The notes: generated by a model from the letters alone, not told the origin. DNA of 64,000 bases from Streptomyces sp. D2-8 (GCF_023184515.1 NZ_JAAHBP010000007.1:248001-312000), one strand, 5' to 3'; positions 17,791 to 25,902 are shown, counted from the first letter of the stretch. Made by a program: numbers and translations.

Positions 17791-17866
17791 CCGAAAGGGA
17801 AACGGTGATACAGCCAGACGGCGTGCGCGATCACCTTCGGCGGGAACCGGAACCCCGACGACGGTG
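17757..17866 (-). pseudogene. IS6-family transposase N-terminal fragment
   Basis: On the minus strand the frame reads FRFPPKVIAHAVWLYHRFPF followed by GFRDVEELLQVR, the hallmark N-terminus of IS6/IS26-type transposases. Only about 36 residues survive. It abuts the IS5-like scrap, so two insertion sequences have decayed between the integrase and the bacteriocin operon. Confidence 0.7.
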
Positions 17867-17953
17867 CAGCGGTGTCCACCGGCAGACCCCTCCCACGACG
17901 ATCTACACCGAGATCATCGCACCCCGCTCCCCAACTTGATGACACCCTTCCCG

Positions 17954-19099
17954 CTACTCGACCGCAGCCGGCAGGACCGCTCGCACCAGGAAGCCGCCGC
18001 CCTCCAGGGGGCGCGCCTCCAGCGTCCCGCCGATCAGGGCAGCCCGCTCGCGCAGGCCGGTCAGGCCGTGACCGCCGACGGGCAGTTCCGGGCCCTCGTA
18101 CGGTTCGACAGCGGATCCGTTGCGCACCTCCACAACGAGTGCCCTGCGGTCGTCCGATACATGTACGGATATGGCCGCGGGCGCACCCGGCGCGTGCTTG
18201 CGCACATTGCTCAGCGCCTCCTGAACGGTGCGGAAGGCCGTGCTCTCCGCTTCCGGCGCCCACGGTCCGCCGGCCCCCGCCGCCAGGGCGGGGTCCAGGT
18301 CCAGCGTGACGTCGAGCCGGCTCTCCCGGGACAGGAACGCCAGATCGGCCAATTGGGTACGGCCCGCCGCCGAAGCCGCCGCTGCGTCGGAACCGCGCAA
18401 CACCCCGACCATGTTGCGGAGTTCCTCCAGCGCGCTCACACTGTGCCGCCTGATGACCTCGGCATCCTCACGTACGCCCTCGTCGGTGGTCGTCGTCGAC
18501 AGCGCGCCCGCCTGTACCGCGATGATGCCGACATGGTGGGACACCGTGTCGTGCATGTCGCGGGCCAGCCGGGAACGCTCCCGCACTACGGCCCGCTCCG
18601 CCTCCAGACGGCGCCCCAGCGCCTGGCTGCGCATCAGTTCGCTCAGCCGCTCCTTCAGCTCGGCGCGGGTCCTGGCCAGCAGGCCGAGCGCGGTCGGCCC
18701 GATGGACAGCATCAGCGACGACTCCACCGTCAACAGATGCTCCTGCCAGGTCAGTTCGGTGACCGAGTCCAGTGGCCAGGGACAGGCGGCGGCGAGGAAC
18801 ATCCCCGCCCCGCAGGCTGTCACCACCGGCCTGCGCGAAGCGGTGACCGCCACGTCGAACATGGCCAGCATGGGCGCCAGCCAGACCTGGCCAATGGCGA
18901 TGGAGGGCAGCGTCAGCAGCAGCCCGAGGACTGGGAAGCGGCGCCGCAGCAACAGGCCGAGCGCGGCCGCCGAACTGACCAGCAGCGTCTCGCGCTCGAA
19001 GGAGAGGAAGACGAGGAGCTCGGCCGCCGTGGCCGCGACGATCAGCCGCCGTGGAGTGAGCAGGGACCTCACGGCTGATCCCCGGCCCAGACGGCTCAT
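17954..19099 (-). CDS. Sensor histidine kinase (HisKA_3) of the bacteriocin operon
   Basis: Membrane sensor of 381 residues. Four or five hydrophobic segments fill residues 15-140. The dimerisation/phosphoacceptor domain has LARDMHDTVSHHVGIIAVQA with the His about residue 182, and the HATPase_c N-box is EALSNVRKHAPG. It is the last gene of the ten-gene minus-strand operon and overlaps the response regulator by four bases. NarL-type partners like these in peptide clusters usually sense the product or envelope stress and control immunity transporters. The ligand is not deducible. Confidence 0.92.
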   Translation of the reverse strand: MSRLGRGSAVRSLLTPRRLIVAATAAELLVFLSFERETLLVSSAAALGLLLRRRFPVLGLLLTLPSIAIGQVWLAPMLAMFDVAVTASRRPVVTACGAGMFLAAACPWPLDSVTELTWQEHLLTVESSLMLSIGPTALGLLARTRAELKERLSELMRSQALGRRLEAERAVVRERSRLARDMHDTVSHHVGIIAVQAGALSTTTTDEGVREDAEVIRRHSVSALEELRNMVGVLRGSDAAAASAAGRTQLADLAFLSRESRLDVTLDLDPALAAGAGGPWAPEAESTAFRTVQEALSNVRKHAPGAPAAISVHVSDDRRALVVEVRNGSAVEPYEGPELPVGGHGLTGLRERAALIGGTLEARPLEGGGFLVRAVLPAAVE

Positions 19100-19797
19100 G
19101 CGGCGTCGTGCAGCCCGGCCCGGTACGCGGCAATGGCCGCCTGGACCCGATTGGCCACACCCAGCTTCGCCAGGATGGCGCTCACATGCTCTTTGGCCGT
19201 GGCCGGGCTGATGGAGAGGTGCCGGGCGATTTCGGCGTTCGACATGCCGTCGGCGAGCAGCACCAGCACGCCGCGCTCCCGCTCGGTCAGGGCCCGCGCA
19301 ACCTCTGGGGCGAGGGGCGGCCGGTGCTCCGGCTGTGCCCGTACGAAACCGTCGACGACCGTGCGGGTCAGCCGCGGTGCGATGACGCTGCCGCCGTCCG
19401 CCAGCGCCCGTACCGCGTGGACCAGCTGCTCGGGGGCGGTGTCCTTGAGCAGGAATCCGGCGGCGCCGCCGCGCAGTGCCGCGGACAGGGACTCCTCGGC
19501 GTCGAAGTTGGTGAGCATGGCGACGGCCGGCGGGCTGGGCAGGGACCGCAGATCCGCGAGCACCGTCAGGCCGTCGCGGTCCGGCATCCTGAGGTCGAGG
19601 AGGACGACGTCCGGGCCGTGGAGCCTGGCCTGTTCGAGGGCTTCGGCGCCCGCACAGACCACGGGTACGTCGATGTCGTCGAAGGACTGAAGGATCCGCC
19701 GCAGTCCCTCCCGCAGCATCTGCTCGTCGTCGACGACCATCACGCGCGGCACCGGCCCCCCTGACCTCGGTCGTATCCCGTTCTCGGACGCAGACAT
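19096..19797 (-). CDS. LuxR/NarL-type response regulator
   Basis: Cytosolic regulator of 233 residues. The receiver domain begins RVMVVDDEQMLREGL and the phospho-acceptor lies in VVLLDLRMPDRDGL (Asp about residue 68). The C-terminal GerE HTH is LTERERGVLVLLADGMSNAE and HLSISPATAKEHVSAILAKLG. ATG 19797 shares its A with the TAA stop of the upstream permease (TAATG), so the two are coupled. A longer open frame upstream is antisense-like extension through the permease and was not used. Pairs with the downstream kinase. Confidence 0.93.
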   Translation of the reverse strand: MSASENGIRPRSGGPVPRVMVVDDEQMLREGLRRILQSFDDIDVPVVCAGAEALEQARLHGPDVVLLDLRMPDRDGLTVLADLRSLPSPPAVAMLTNFDAEESLSAALRGGAAGFLLKDTAPEQLVHAVRALADGGSVIAPRLTRTVVDGFVRAQPEHRPPLAPEVARALTERERGVLVLLADGMSNAEIARHLSISPATAKEHVSAILAKLGVANRVQAAIAAYRAGLHDAA

Positions 19798-20591
19798 TAG
19801 CCCAGGCGGGGAGACCTGCAAAAACGCCAGATCGCGGCGGCGAAGAGGACTGCGCACCAGGCGGCGGCGGTCAGCGCGGGCAACTGCCATGCGGCGGAGG
19901 CGGTGATACGGGTGATGGCCGAGCCGGGAAGCCACGCGGAGGCATTCAGACCGCGGGCCGCCGCGACCGTGCCCAGGGCCGACTCCCCGATCAGGATCCA
20001 GCCGAGGAGGGAGCCCAGCGCTGCGGCTGTGGAGCGCAGGAACAGTCCGGCCGCGGCGCCCAGCACGGCGTACGCGAGGAATCCGGCGACGACCCGGACG
20101 CCCGTGGACGCGGTCGCCGCCGCACTCCAGGAGGCGGTGTCCTTGCCGTATGCCGCCGTCACCGCCCATGCCGTGACCGCGCAGGCCAGACATGCGGCGA
20201 GGGCCGCGGCGGCCGCTAGGGCGAGCAGGCTGCCCAGCTTGCCCATCAGGAGGGTGGATCTGCGGGGATGGCGTACAAGAAGAACGCTCCAGGTGCCCTC
20301 GCGGTACTCGTCGCAGAACGAGTTCACCGCCACGCACATCACGACCAGGCCGATGACCGGCGATGCGATGCCCATGGGACGCAGCGGACCGGCGACGGGA
20401 CCGTCGGAGAGGAGGGTGAAGGCGGCGGCGGTGAGGGCCGCGAGAAGGGCGGTGCCCAGCAGCACAGGCAGGACCAGGCGCGGCCGCACGAGTTTCACCC
20501 GCTCGCTGCGGGCGGCAGAGCGTATCTCGTTCAGCACAGAGGTCGGCATGTTCCTCGGGAGAGTCCTCGGCATGATGCCCGTCATGGTCAA
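19797..20591 (-). CDS. ABC-2 type permease (immunity/export transporter 2)
   Basis: Integral membrane protein of 264 residues with about six hydrophobic segments. A charged N-terminal cytosolic stretch (NEIRSAARSERVKLVRPR) is typical of BcrB-like ABC-2 permeases. FCDEYREGTWSVLLVRHPRR is the cytosolic loop motif of this group. Its start overlaps the stop of the ATPase at 20588, and its stop overlaps the response regulator. In bacteriocin clusters such a pair commonly gives producer self-protection. Confidence 0.85.
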   Translation of the reverse strand: MTMTGIMPRTLPRNMPTSVLNEIRSAARSERVKLVRPRLVLPVLLGTALLAALTAAAFTLLSDGPVAGPLRPMGIASPVIGLVVMCVAVNSFCDEYREGTWSVLLVRHPRRSTLLMGKLGSLLALAAAAALAACLACAVTAWAVTAAYGKDTASWSAAATASTGVRVVAGFLAYAVLGAAAGLFLRSTAAALGSLLGWILIGESALGTVAAARGLNASAWLPGSAITRITASAAWQLPALTAAAWCAVLFAAAIWRFCRSPRLG

Positions 20592-21511
20592 GCCGCCTTC
20601 GCTGTACGGGTGTTGTGGCGTTCAGTAAGCGTGAAGAAGGCCTCTTCCAGGGAAGGGCGGCGTACGGCGAGATGGGCCAGGGTGATGCCGTGTTCCGCCG
20701 CGATCCGGTTCAGGGCCGGCGCCCAGTCGGCGGGGGCGGCGGTCAGCAGCAGCCCGCCCGCCTCGTGCGCGGTGCGGCCGGTCGCCTCGACGGCGCGCAG
20801 CAGGGCAGGCAGATCCCCGGAACACTCCGGTACGGCCTCGATCAGCGGGCCCTGCGCCGCGGTCAGTCCGGCGCGGTCGCCCGCGAACAGGACCCTCCCT
20901 CGGTCGAGGAAGACGAAGTGGTCGCACAGGGTGTCCAGCTCGTTGAGCTGGTGACTGGAGATCAGAACGGTGACGCCGTCCGCCGCCAGGGTGGTGAGCA
21001 GGCTACGCAACTGGGCGGTGCCAACGGGATCCAGACCGTTGGTGGGCTCGTCGAGGATCATCAGGCGCGGCTCGGTGAGCAGCGCCCCCGCGACACCGAT
21101 CCGCTGCCGCATACCCAGCGAGTAGCCGGCCACCGGACGGTCGGCGTACGGGCTCATGCCGGTGAGCTCCAGCACCTCGTCGACGCGGCGGGGGTCCGTG
21201 GAGCCGAGTTCGGCGAGCACCCGCAGATTGGCACGGCCGGTCAGGCGCCGGTAGAGAGCGGGCTGCTCGATGAGCGCGCCGACGCGCGGAAGGTAGCTCG
21301 CAGGCCGTTCGAGCGGCTCGCCGAGGACGGTGCCCGATCCGGCGTCGGGGCGGTCCAGGCCGAGCAGCAGCCGCATGGTGGTGGTCTTACCGGAGCCGTT
21401 GGGGCCGACGAGAGCGGTGAGCGATCCGGCCGGGACGGTCAGGTCGATTCCCTGCAGGGCGCTGTGTGTCCCGTACGTCCTGCGCAGCCCGTGGATGTCG
21501 ATGGCGGTCAT
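20588..21511 (-). CDS. ABC transporter ATP-binding protein (BcrA-like)
   Basis: ATPase of 307 residues. Walker A is VGPNGSGKTT (about residue 35), the signature is GYSLGMRQR, Walker B LMILDEPTNGLDP and the switch His lies in ISSHQLNEL. A C-terminal extension past residue 215 fits the bacitracin/lantibiotic immunity type. It overlaps the permease downstream and the second ATPase upstream (ATGA joins), so it pairs with the 264-residue permease. Confidence 0.92.
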   Translation of the reverse strand: MTAIDIHGLRRTYGTHSALQGIDLTVPAGSLTALVGPNGSGKTTTMRLLLGLDRPDAGSGTVLGEPLERPASYLPRVGALIEQPALYRRLTGRANLRVLAELGSTDPRRVDEVLELTGMSPYADRPVAGYSLGMRQRIGVAGALLTEPRLMILDEPTNGLDPVGTAQLRSLLTTLAADGVTVLISSHQLNELDTLCDHFVFLDRGRVLFAGDRAGLTAAQGPLIEAVPECSGDLPALLRAVEATGRTAHEAGGLLLTAAPADWAPALNRIAAEHGITLAHLAVRRPSLEEAFFTLTERHNTRTAKAA

Positions 21512-22272
21512 GGCGTGCCCGCCTCCGCGGTGTTCTCTTCGGTGGGCAGGTCGGTGGGTCCTTCGACGGACTCTTCGCTGCGGGCGGTCAGCGCGCCGCT
21601 CGGGTCCAGGCGCCGCAGCGCGGCGGTCGCGGTCTCGCCGTCCAGCGCGACATCGTGCAGCACGCGTCCTGCGGACAGGACGACGAGCCGGTCGGCGAGC
21701 CCGTCGGCCCAGGCCAGGTCGTGGGTGCAGAGCACGATCAGCCTGCCCTCGCCGTGCCAGCGTTCGACCGCCTCGCGCAGTGCTGCGACCGCGGTGGCGT
21801 CCAGGGCGTTGGTGGGCTCGTCCAGCAGGATCAGGGCCGGATCGTGGACGGTCGCGGCGATCAGTCCGAGCTGTTTGCGCATGCCGAGGGAGAGTTCACG
21901 CACGAGGGCGTGGCGGCGGTCTGCCAGCGTGGTGCCGGCCAGCCGGTCGAGGACCTGCGCGGGCGCACGCCCATACAGCTTGGCGACCAGGGTCAGTTGC
22001 TCGGCCACCGTCAGGTACTCGTACAGCGGCGGCTCGGCCTGGAGGAATCCGCGCACCGCCCGGCTCTGCCGGTCGGCCGCGGCGCGGCCGCCTATGCGCA
22101 CGGTGCCGGCGGTCGGCTCCAGCAGCCCCGCAAGCAGCCGCAGCAGGGTGGTCTTGCCCGAGCCGTTGCGGCCTACGAGGCAGAGGAACTCACCGGGCGC
22201 CACGGAGAGGCTGGCGTCCGTGAGGGCCGCGCGGTCGCCGTAGCGCACGGTCGCGGAGTCGACGTGGATCAC
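21508..22272 (-). CDS. ABC transporter ATP-binding protein 1
   Basis: ATPase of 254 residues. Walker A is VGRNGSGKTTLLRLL, signature LSLGMRKQL, Walker B LILLDEPTNALD and switch CTHDL. It overlaps the large membrane protein upstream by four bases and is probably its nucleotide-binding partner, powering export or removal of the peptide. The next ATPase downstream overlaps it by four bases. Confidence 0.92.
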   Translation of the reverse strand: MIHVDSATVRYGDRAALTDASLSVAPGEFLCLVGRNGSGKTTLLRLLAGLLEPTAGTVRIGGRAAADRQSRAVRGFLQAEPPLYEYLTVAEQLTLVAKLYGRAPAQVLDRLAGTTLADRRHALVRELSLGMRKQLGLIAATVHDPALILLDEPTNALDATAVAALREAVERWHGEGRLIVLCTHDLAWADGLADRLVVLSAGRVLHDVALDGETATAALRRLDPSGALTARSEESVEGPTDLPTEENTAEAGTP

Positions 22273-23945
22273 AGGATGGCCTTACGGAATCGGATGTCGC
22301 GGCGGGCCAGCAGGCGCAGGCCCGCCATGAAGAGGGACAGGGTGATCAGGGCGCAGCCCGCGTCGAGTGCCTGGGCCGCCGCTCCGCCGGGCACGTCGAG
22401 CAGTCGGCGCAGCAGCGGTCCGGCGGAACCCGGTGCGACGAGCGCGGCAGCCACCACGCCCTCCACGGTCTCCGCAGCGCCGGAGCGGACGATGCGGTCC
22501 TCGGAGAACGTCTCCGCCTCCGGTACGACGAAGGCGGTCACGACCATGGCGACGCTGCCGCCGACGAGGGCGAGCGGCAGGGCCAAGAGAGCGGCGGGCG
22601 TGACCGCGCCGCCCGCCGCGAGCAGCACGCCGAGGTAGGCGGGGACGACCGGGAGCGCGGCCGCACACACGCAGGCCCACACCTTGGCGACCAGGACGGC
22701 ACCGAAGGGAAGCGGTGCCTGACGCAGCGCTTCCAGGCCGCGGCCCTCCGCCTCGACCCCGCTGACCTGGGCCACCACGGTGGACACGGCCAGGAAGAGG
22801 GCAAGGGCGACCGCGGGGCCCCAGGTGTGCACGGGCACCGCCCAGGGCACGTCGCCGCCGTAGCGGAGCCGTACTCCCACGCCCAGGGCCGCGACCCCGA
22901 CGGCGGCCGCACACAACCGGTGGAACGGGGCGGTCACGGCGGCGGGCTTCCGGCGCAGCGCCAGCAGGTCCTTGACGACGAGCCCGATACGGCGGCTGGA
23001 TACCCGGCGCGGCTCCGTGCCCCGGGTGGCCGCGGTTGGCACCAGCGTGGAGCGCTGGGCGGCGGAGCGCAGGAGCAGCCTGGCCGCGAGCGCGAGCAGG
23101 GCGGTGACCAGAGCCCAGGCCAGCAGCCCGTGCGGCAGGTGTCCGGGCGCGAACAGCTCGTCCCAGAGCCCGGGACGCATCCCGGCCACGCTCCCGCGGA
23201 GCGAGAGGGTTATGTCCTCATAGCTCGCGGCACCCGCGAATCGGCCGGCGAACGGCGAGAGGAAGAACCCCGCGGCGAGGCCGAGGACGACGGCGTACAG
23301 GACCCAGCGGCCGGTTGACCTGTCGCGAGCGGTGTTCATCAGGACGGCCATGGTGCAGATATGGGCCGCCGCCCCGGCGCACGCCGCGCCCACCACGGTC
23401 ATCAGGACCGCGGGCAGCAGCGCGCGCCCTGCGGCCGTCGCCATGAGCCAGGGGGTGGCGAACACGGCCACCACGAGCGTCGTGCCCGCGGCTGAAGCGA
23501 GGCCGGGCGCGAGCAGCCGGGCCCCGAAGACCGCGGTCGGCGGTACGCCCCACGGCAGCAGCACCCCGCGGTCCGGCGGGTCGAGCAACAGCCGCGCCTG
23601 CACGGGCCTGGCGGCGGCGACCTGTCCCACGCACACCACGGCCGCGCCCAGCCAGCACGCGGCGGCGACCGGCTCCGCGCCGTTGGCTCCGACCGGGAAG
23701 ACCCGCCCGAACACGGCACCGATGCCCCAGAGCAGCGCGCCCACGGTGAGCACGCCGACCGCGGCAGCCCCGGCAAGCACCGCCCGTACAGCTGAGGTCA
23801 GCCCCCGGTACCCGGGCAGCCGATTGCGCCGTCGCCGCAGGTCCCCCTCCAGGAGGGCGGCCGCGCTGTGCCACGCGCGCTCGGGAGTGGCGGGGGGCGA
23901 CACAGCGGCGACAGTCGCCTCGGCGGTCATCCGACGCTGCCTCAT
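22269..23945 (-). CDS. Large multi-spanning ABC permease of the bacteriocin operon
   Basis: Membrane protein of 558 residues with about 12 hydrophobic segments in two clusters, and little recognisable sequence signature. ATG 23945 is taken because it overlaps the stop of the preceding gene (ATGA); a second ATG lies five codons in. The cytosolic N-terminus is followed by paired helices near 50-110. The central hydrophilic stretch SSRRIGLVVKDLLALRRKP resembles the cytosolic coupling region of ABC-2 exporters. Encoded next to an ATPase, it is the likely membrane half of transporter 1. Role in secretion versus immunity is not separable by sequence. Confidence 0.7.
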   Translation of the reverse strand: MRQRRMTAEATVAAVSPPATPERAWHSAAALLEGDLRRRRNRLPGYRGLTSAVRAVLAGAAAVGVLTVGALLWGIGAVFGRVFPVGANGAEPVAAACWLGAAVVCVGQVAAARPVQARLLLDPPDRGVLLPWGVPPTAVFGARLLAPGLASAAGTTLVVAVFATPWLMATAAGRALLPAVLMTVVGAACAGAAAHICTMAVLMNTARDRSTGRWVLYAVVLGLAAGFFLSPFAGRFAGAASYEDITLSLRGSVAGMRPGLWDELFAPGHLPHGLLAWALVTALLALAARLLLRSAAQRSTLVPTAATRGTEPRRVSSRRIGLVVKDLLALRRKPAAVTAPFHRLCAAAVGVAALGVGVRLRYGGDVPWAVPVHTWGPAVALALFLAVSTVVAQVSGVEAEGRGLEALRQAPLPFGAVLVAKVWACVCAAALPVVPAYLGVLLAAGGAVTPAALLALPLALVGGSVAMVVTAFVVPEAETFSEDRIVRSGAAETVEGVVAAALVAPGSAGPLLRRLLDVPGGAAAQALDAGCALITLSLFMAGLRLLARRDIRFRKAIL

Positions 23946-24379
23946 CCTTCTCGGGGGGCCGTGAGCAGCGCGACCGCACTCGCGGCGATCACACACCCGC
24001 AGAACACGAGGGAAAGCGCATCGAGTCCCGGGGCCACGGGCAGGCGCCATCCGGCGATGCCCAGCGGGAGGCAGAACAGCGCCGAGAAACCGAAGAGGAG
24101 CCACCGGCCGACGGACGCCAGCCAGACCAGCGTCGCGAGCACCGCCAGCAGTACGGCCGTAGCCGCCCAGCCCCAGTTGAGTACGGACTGCAGTGTCAGC
24201 ACCGTCTCGCGAGCGCTGTCCGCCAGGCGCGCGGAGTGTTCCACGGCCTCGCGGGTGGCATCGCTCTCGCACCAGAACCAGACCGCCCGCACCGCCGCGA
24301 CCGCCGCGGCAGCCGTGGTCAGCAACCCGGCGAGTGCGGTCCCTCGACGGGTCCGGCCGGAGGTCTCCGGCTTCGTCAT
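23942..24379 (-). CDS. Four-TM membrane protein of the bacteriocin operon
   Basis: 145 residues starting at ATG 24379, which has a GGGAGAAG ribosome site; an upstream in-frame start at 24403 is less likely. Four hydrophobic helices are visible (about 16-38, 68-92, 94-115 and 122-142). There is one extracytoplasmic charged loop with RLADSARETVLTLQ. No family is recognised. Small multi-helix proteins of this kind accompany circular bacteriocin genes and act in maturation or immunity. It is coupled to the large permease downstream. Confidence 0.75.
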   Translation of the reverse strand: MTKPETSGRTRRGTALAGLLTTAAAAVAAVRAVWFWCESDATREAVEHSARLADSARETVLTLQSVLNWGWAATAVLLAVLATLVWLASVGRWLLFGFSALFCLPLGIAGWRLPVAPGLDALSLVFCGCVIAASAVALLTAPREG

Positions 24380-24473
24380 GACTCTTCTCCCTGTCCTACG
24401 CACTCATCGGTCGTGCGCATCATCTGTCCTACGCATGCGTCAGTCCTGCACGCTCAGCCGCCCTGCGCACTCA

Positions 24474-25010
24474 TCACGCGGGGATGAGACAGAACGCAGC
24501 GCACACGGCCGTGGGCGCCAGCGCGCACAGCGCGCTGCGTTGCCACGACAGCTCCGCCACCCGCCGCACGGCGACGGCGCAGCCCACGGCGAGCAGCAGC
24601 AGCGAAGGGTCCGCGGCGCCCACCTGGTCGACGATCCGGTCGCTCGCGGGCGAACCGAACAGCAGTGAGGTTACGGCGAGCACCAGCACCTTTCCGACCA
24701 TGAACAGGGCCACCGCCAGTCCCACTGCGCTGCGGTGGCGCGCGAAGCCGCCCGGGGCTCCCGCCCACCGGCAGACCACGGCACCGGCCACCCCCGCGAG
24801 GAAGATCAGCACCAGTACGCCCAGCGCGTTGAGCACCGAACCGAACAGCCAGGCCGCGCCGACTCCGGCCTTCAACGCGCCGGGCGGCGCGTCCGGTACG
24901 CGCTCCAGGACACCGTCGCGGTAGCGGCCAAGCAAGGTCAGGTTGGCGAGCGGCATCAGCAGCATCGCCCCGGCGGCGGCCAGCCGGAACGGGCGCCGCG
25001 TGCCGGTCAT
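24474..25010 (-). CDS. Hydrophobic membrane protein of the bacteriocin operon
   Basis: 178 residues from ATG 25010, which overlaps the SpoIIM-like stop (ATGA). Another ATG at 25025 would add five residues. Four to five hydrophobic helices are visible (about 9-28, 52-80, 92-115, 132-150 and 156-175), with a loop RYRDGVLERVPDAPP after helix 1. No named family is evident. Its place directly after the SpoIIM-like gene matches the hydrophobic partner proteins needed for circularisation and secretion in known circular bacteriocin loci. A 94-bp gap separates it from the next gene. Confidence 0.75.
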   Translation of the reverse strand: MTGTRRPFRLAAAGAMLLMPLANLTLLGRYRDGVLERVPDAPPGALKAGVGAAWLFGSVLNALGVLVLIFLAGVAGAVVCRWAGAPGGFARHRSAVGLAVALFMVGKVLVLAVTSLLFGSPASDRIVDQVGAADPSLLLLAVGCAVAVRRVAELSWQRSALCALAPTAVCAAFCLIPA

Positions 25011-25546
25011 CGAGAACTTATCCATGTCTCCACCCCCGCGGCCACGACGAGCATGACCAGAGAAAGCCCGAAGAGGACCACCGCGTCGATGAGGTGTCTG
25101 CTCATCGAGTCGTCGCCCGTCCGGCGGCCGCCCAGCATCCTGCGCGCGGCGGCGATCCCCGTGACCAGACCGGCAGCCACCGATACGCCCAACGCGGGAA
25201 GCTCAATGACTGCATGCGGCAGAAAAGCCGACCAGAATTTCCCGACACCCAGCGAATAGGCGTGCCCTATGAATATTCCGACACCGAGCCCGGAAATAAG
25301 CGAAAAAGCTATGGCGCTCAATCCGAATGTGACGATTCCGGTGAATGCGAGCGCCGCCACCCCCGCATTGTTCACCAGAATCCCGAGGAAGAGACCGGAT
25401 CCCGGATTCTTGGGCTCGGCGCGCACGGCGGACGGAATATCACCGGAGAGCCATACGCCGATGGCAAGACACAGGAGCCAGACCAACTGTCCCGATATCA
25501 GAGCAGGCCGCTGGCGCGCCAGGACGGAACCAAAGAAGGTCGTCAC
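25007..25546 (-). CDS. SpoIIM/DUF95 family membrane protein, circular bacteriocin maturation
   Basis: 179 residues, start GTG 25546 with GAGGG upstream. Hydrophobic helices lie near 18-35, 52-85, 90-112, 118-140 and 155-175. The motif VNNAGVAALAFTGIVTFGLSAI followed by GVGIFIGHAYSLG and FLPHAVIELPAL is the SpoIIM (DUF95) pattern of small residues and the HxxxELPA box. DUF95 proteins are the conserved membrane component of circular bacteriocin clusters and are required with others for cyclisation and export. It lies 68 bp after the precursor, past a strong hairpin. Base composition in the middle is less GC-rich than its neighbours. Confidence 0.85.
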   Translation of the reverse strand: MTTFFGSVLARQRPALISGQLVWLLCLAIGVWLSGDIPSAVRAEPKNPGSGLFLGILVNNAGVAALAFTGIVTFGLSAIAFSLISGLGVGIFIGHAYSLGVGKFWSAFLPHAVIELPALGVSVAAGLVTGIAAARRMLGGRRTGDDSMSRHLIDAVVLFGLSLVMLVVAAGVETWISSR

Positions 25547-25572
25547 GGTGAATCCCTCGCGGTCGAATGAGC

Positions 25573-25603
25573 CGCCGCCGGGGTGCGAAGCACCCCGGCG
25601 GCG
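25573..25603 (-). terminator. Attenuator hairpin between bacteriocin precursor and maturation genes
   Basis: A perfect 14-bp GC-rich stem (25573-25586 with 25590-25603) with a three-base loop lies 11 bp after the precursor stop and 26 bp before the SpoIIM-like start. No U tract follows. It probably stops most transcripts or protects the 3' end of the precursor mRNA, so that the peptide is made in excess of its processing machinery. Confidence 0.8.
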
Positions 25604-25614
25604 ACGGACGAGCG

Positions 25615-25902
25615 TCAGGCGACGACGGCCTTGCGGCCGCCCTTGGCGATGGCCTTCTTCAGCATCCACATGGCCACACCGCCGGCCGCGGTGACGCCGC
25701 CCAGGACCGAGAGAGCAGCGGCGACGTCGGTGCCGGCCTCGATGGCGTTCAGAACACGGTTCGCGGTGACGCCGCTGAGGCCGAAGTAGCTCGTCAGCAC
25801 GTCCGGGGTGGTCGACGCCGCGAGAACGAGCGGGGCGGACACACCGGCGACGGCCGCACCGGCAGCGGCGATGCGCTTCTTTGAGATTTCGACAACGGAC
25901 AT
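25615..25902 (-). CDS. Circular bacteriocin precursor (carnocyclin A/garvicin ML-like)
   Basis: Secreted antimicrobial peptide precursor of 95 residues, start ATG 25902 after AGGAG. A leader of about 35 residues (basic KKRIAAAG then hydrophobic) precedes a predicted mature region Leu36-Ala95 of 60 residues, the same length as carnocyclin A and garvicin ML as I remember them. Shared features are L-x-x-Y at the start, VTANRVLNAIEAG, LSVLGGVTAAGG and a basic end KKAIAKGGRKAVVA. Mature peptide would be head-to-tail joined (Leu36 to Ala95), fold into four or five helices and permeabilise membranes. There are no cysteines, unlike lantibiotics. The leader/core border is inferred from homology only. 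It is the first gene of the operon. Confidence 0.88.
   Translation of the reverse strand: MSVVEISKKRIAAAGAAVAGVSAPLVLAASTTPDVLTSYFGLSGVTANRVLNAIEAGTDVAAALSVLGGVTAAGGVAMWMLKKAIAKGGRKAVVA

Noticed and set aside
19798..20337. N-terminal extension of the response regulator frame
   Set aside because: Lies inside the ABC permease gene; the receiver domain begins after ATG 19797.
25615..25902. Lantibiotic or lasso peptide precursor
   Set aside because: The core has no cysteine and no LanB/LanM, asparagine synthase-like or lasso protease gene is near; DUF95 and the basic helical core fit circular bacteriocins.
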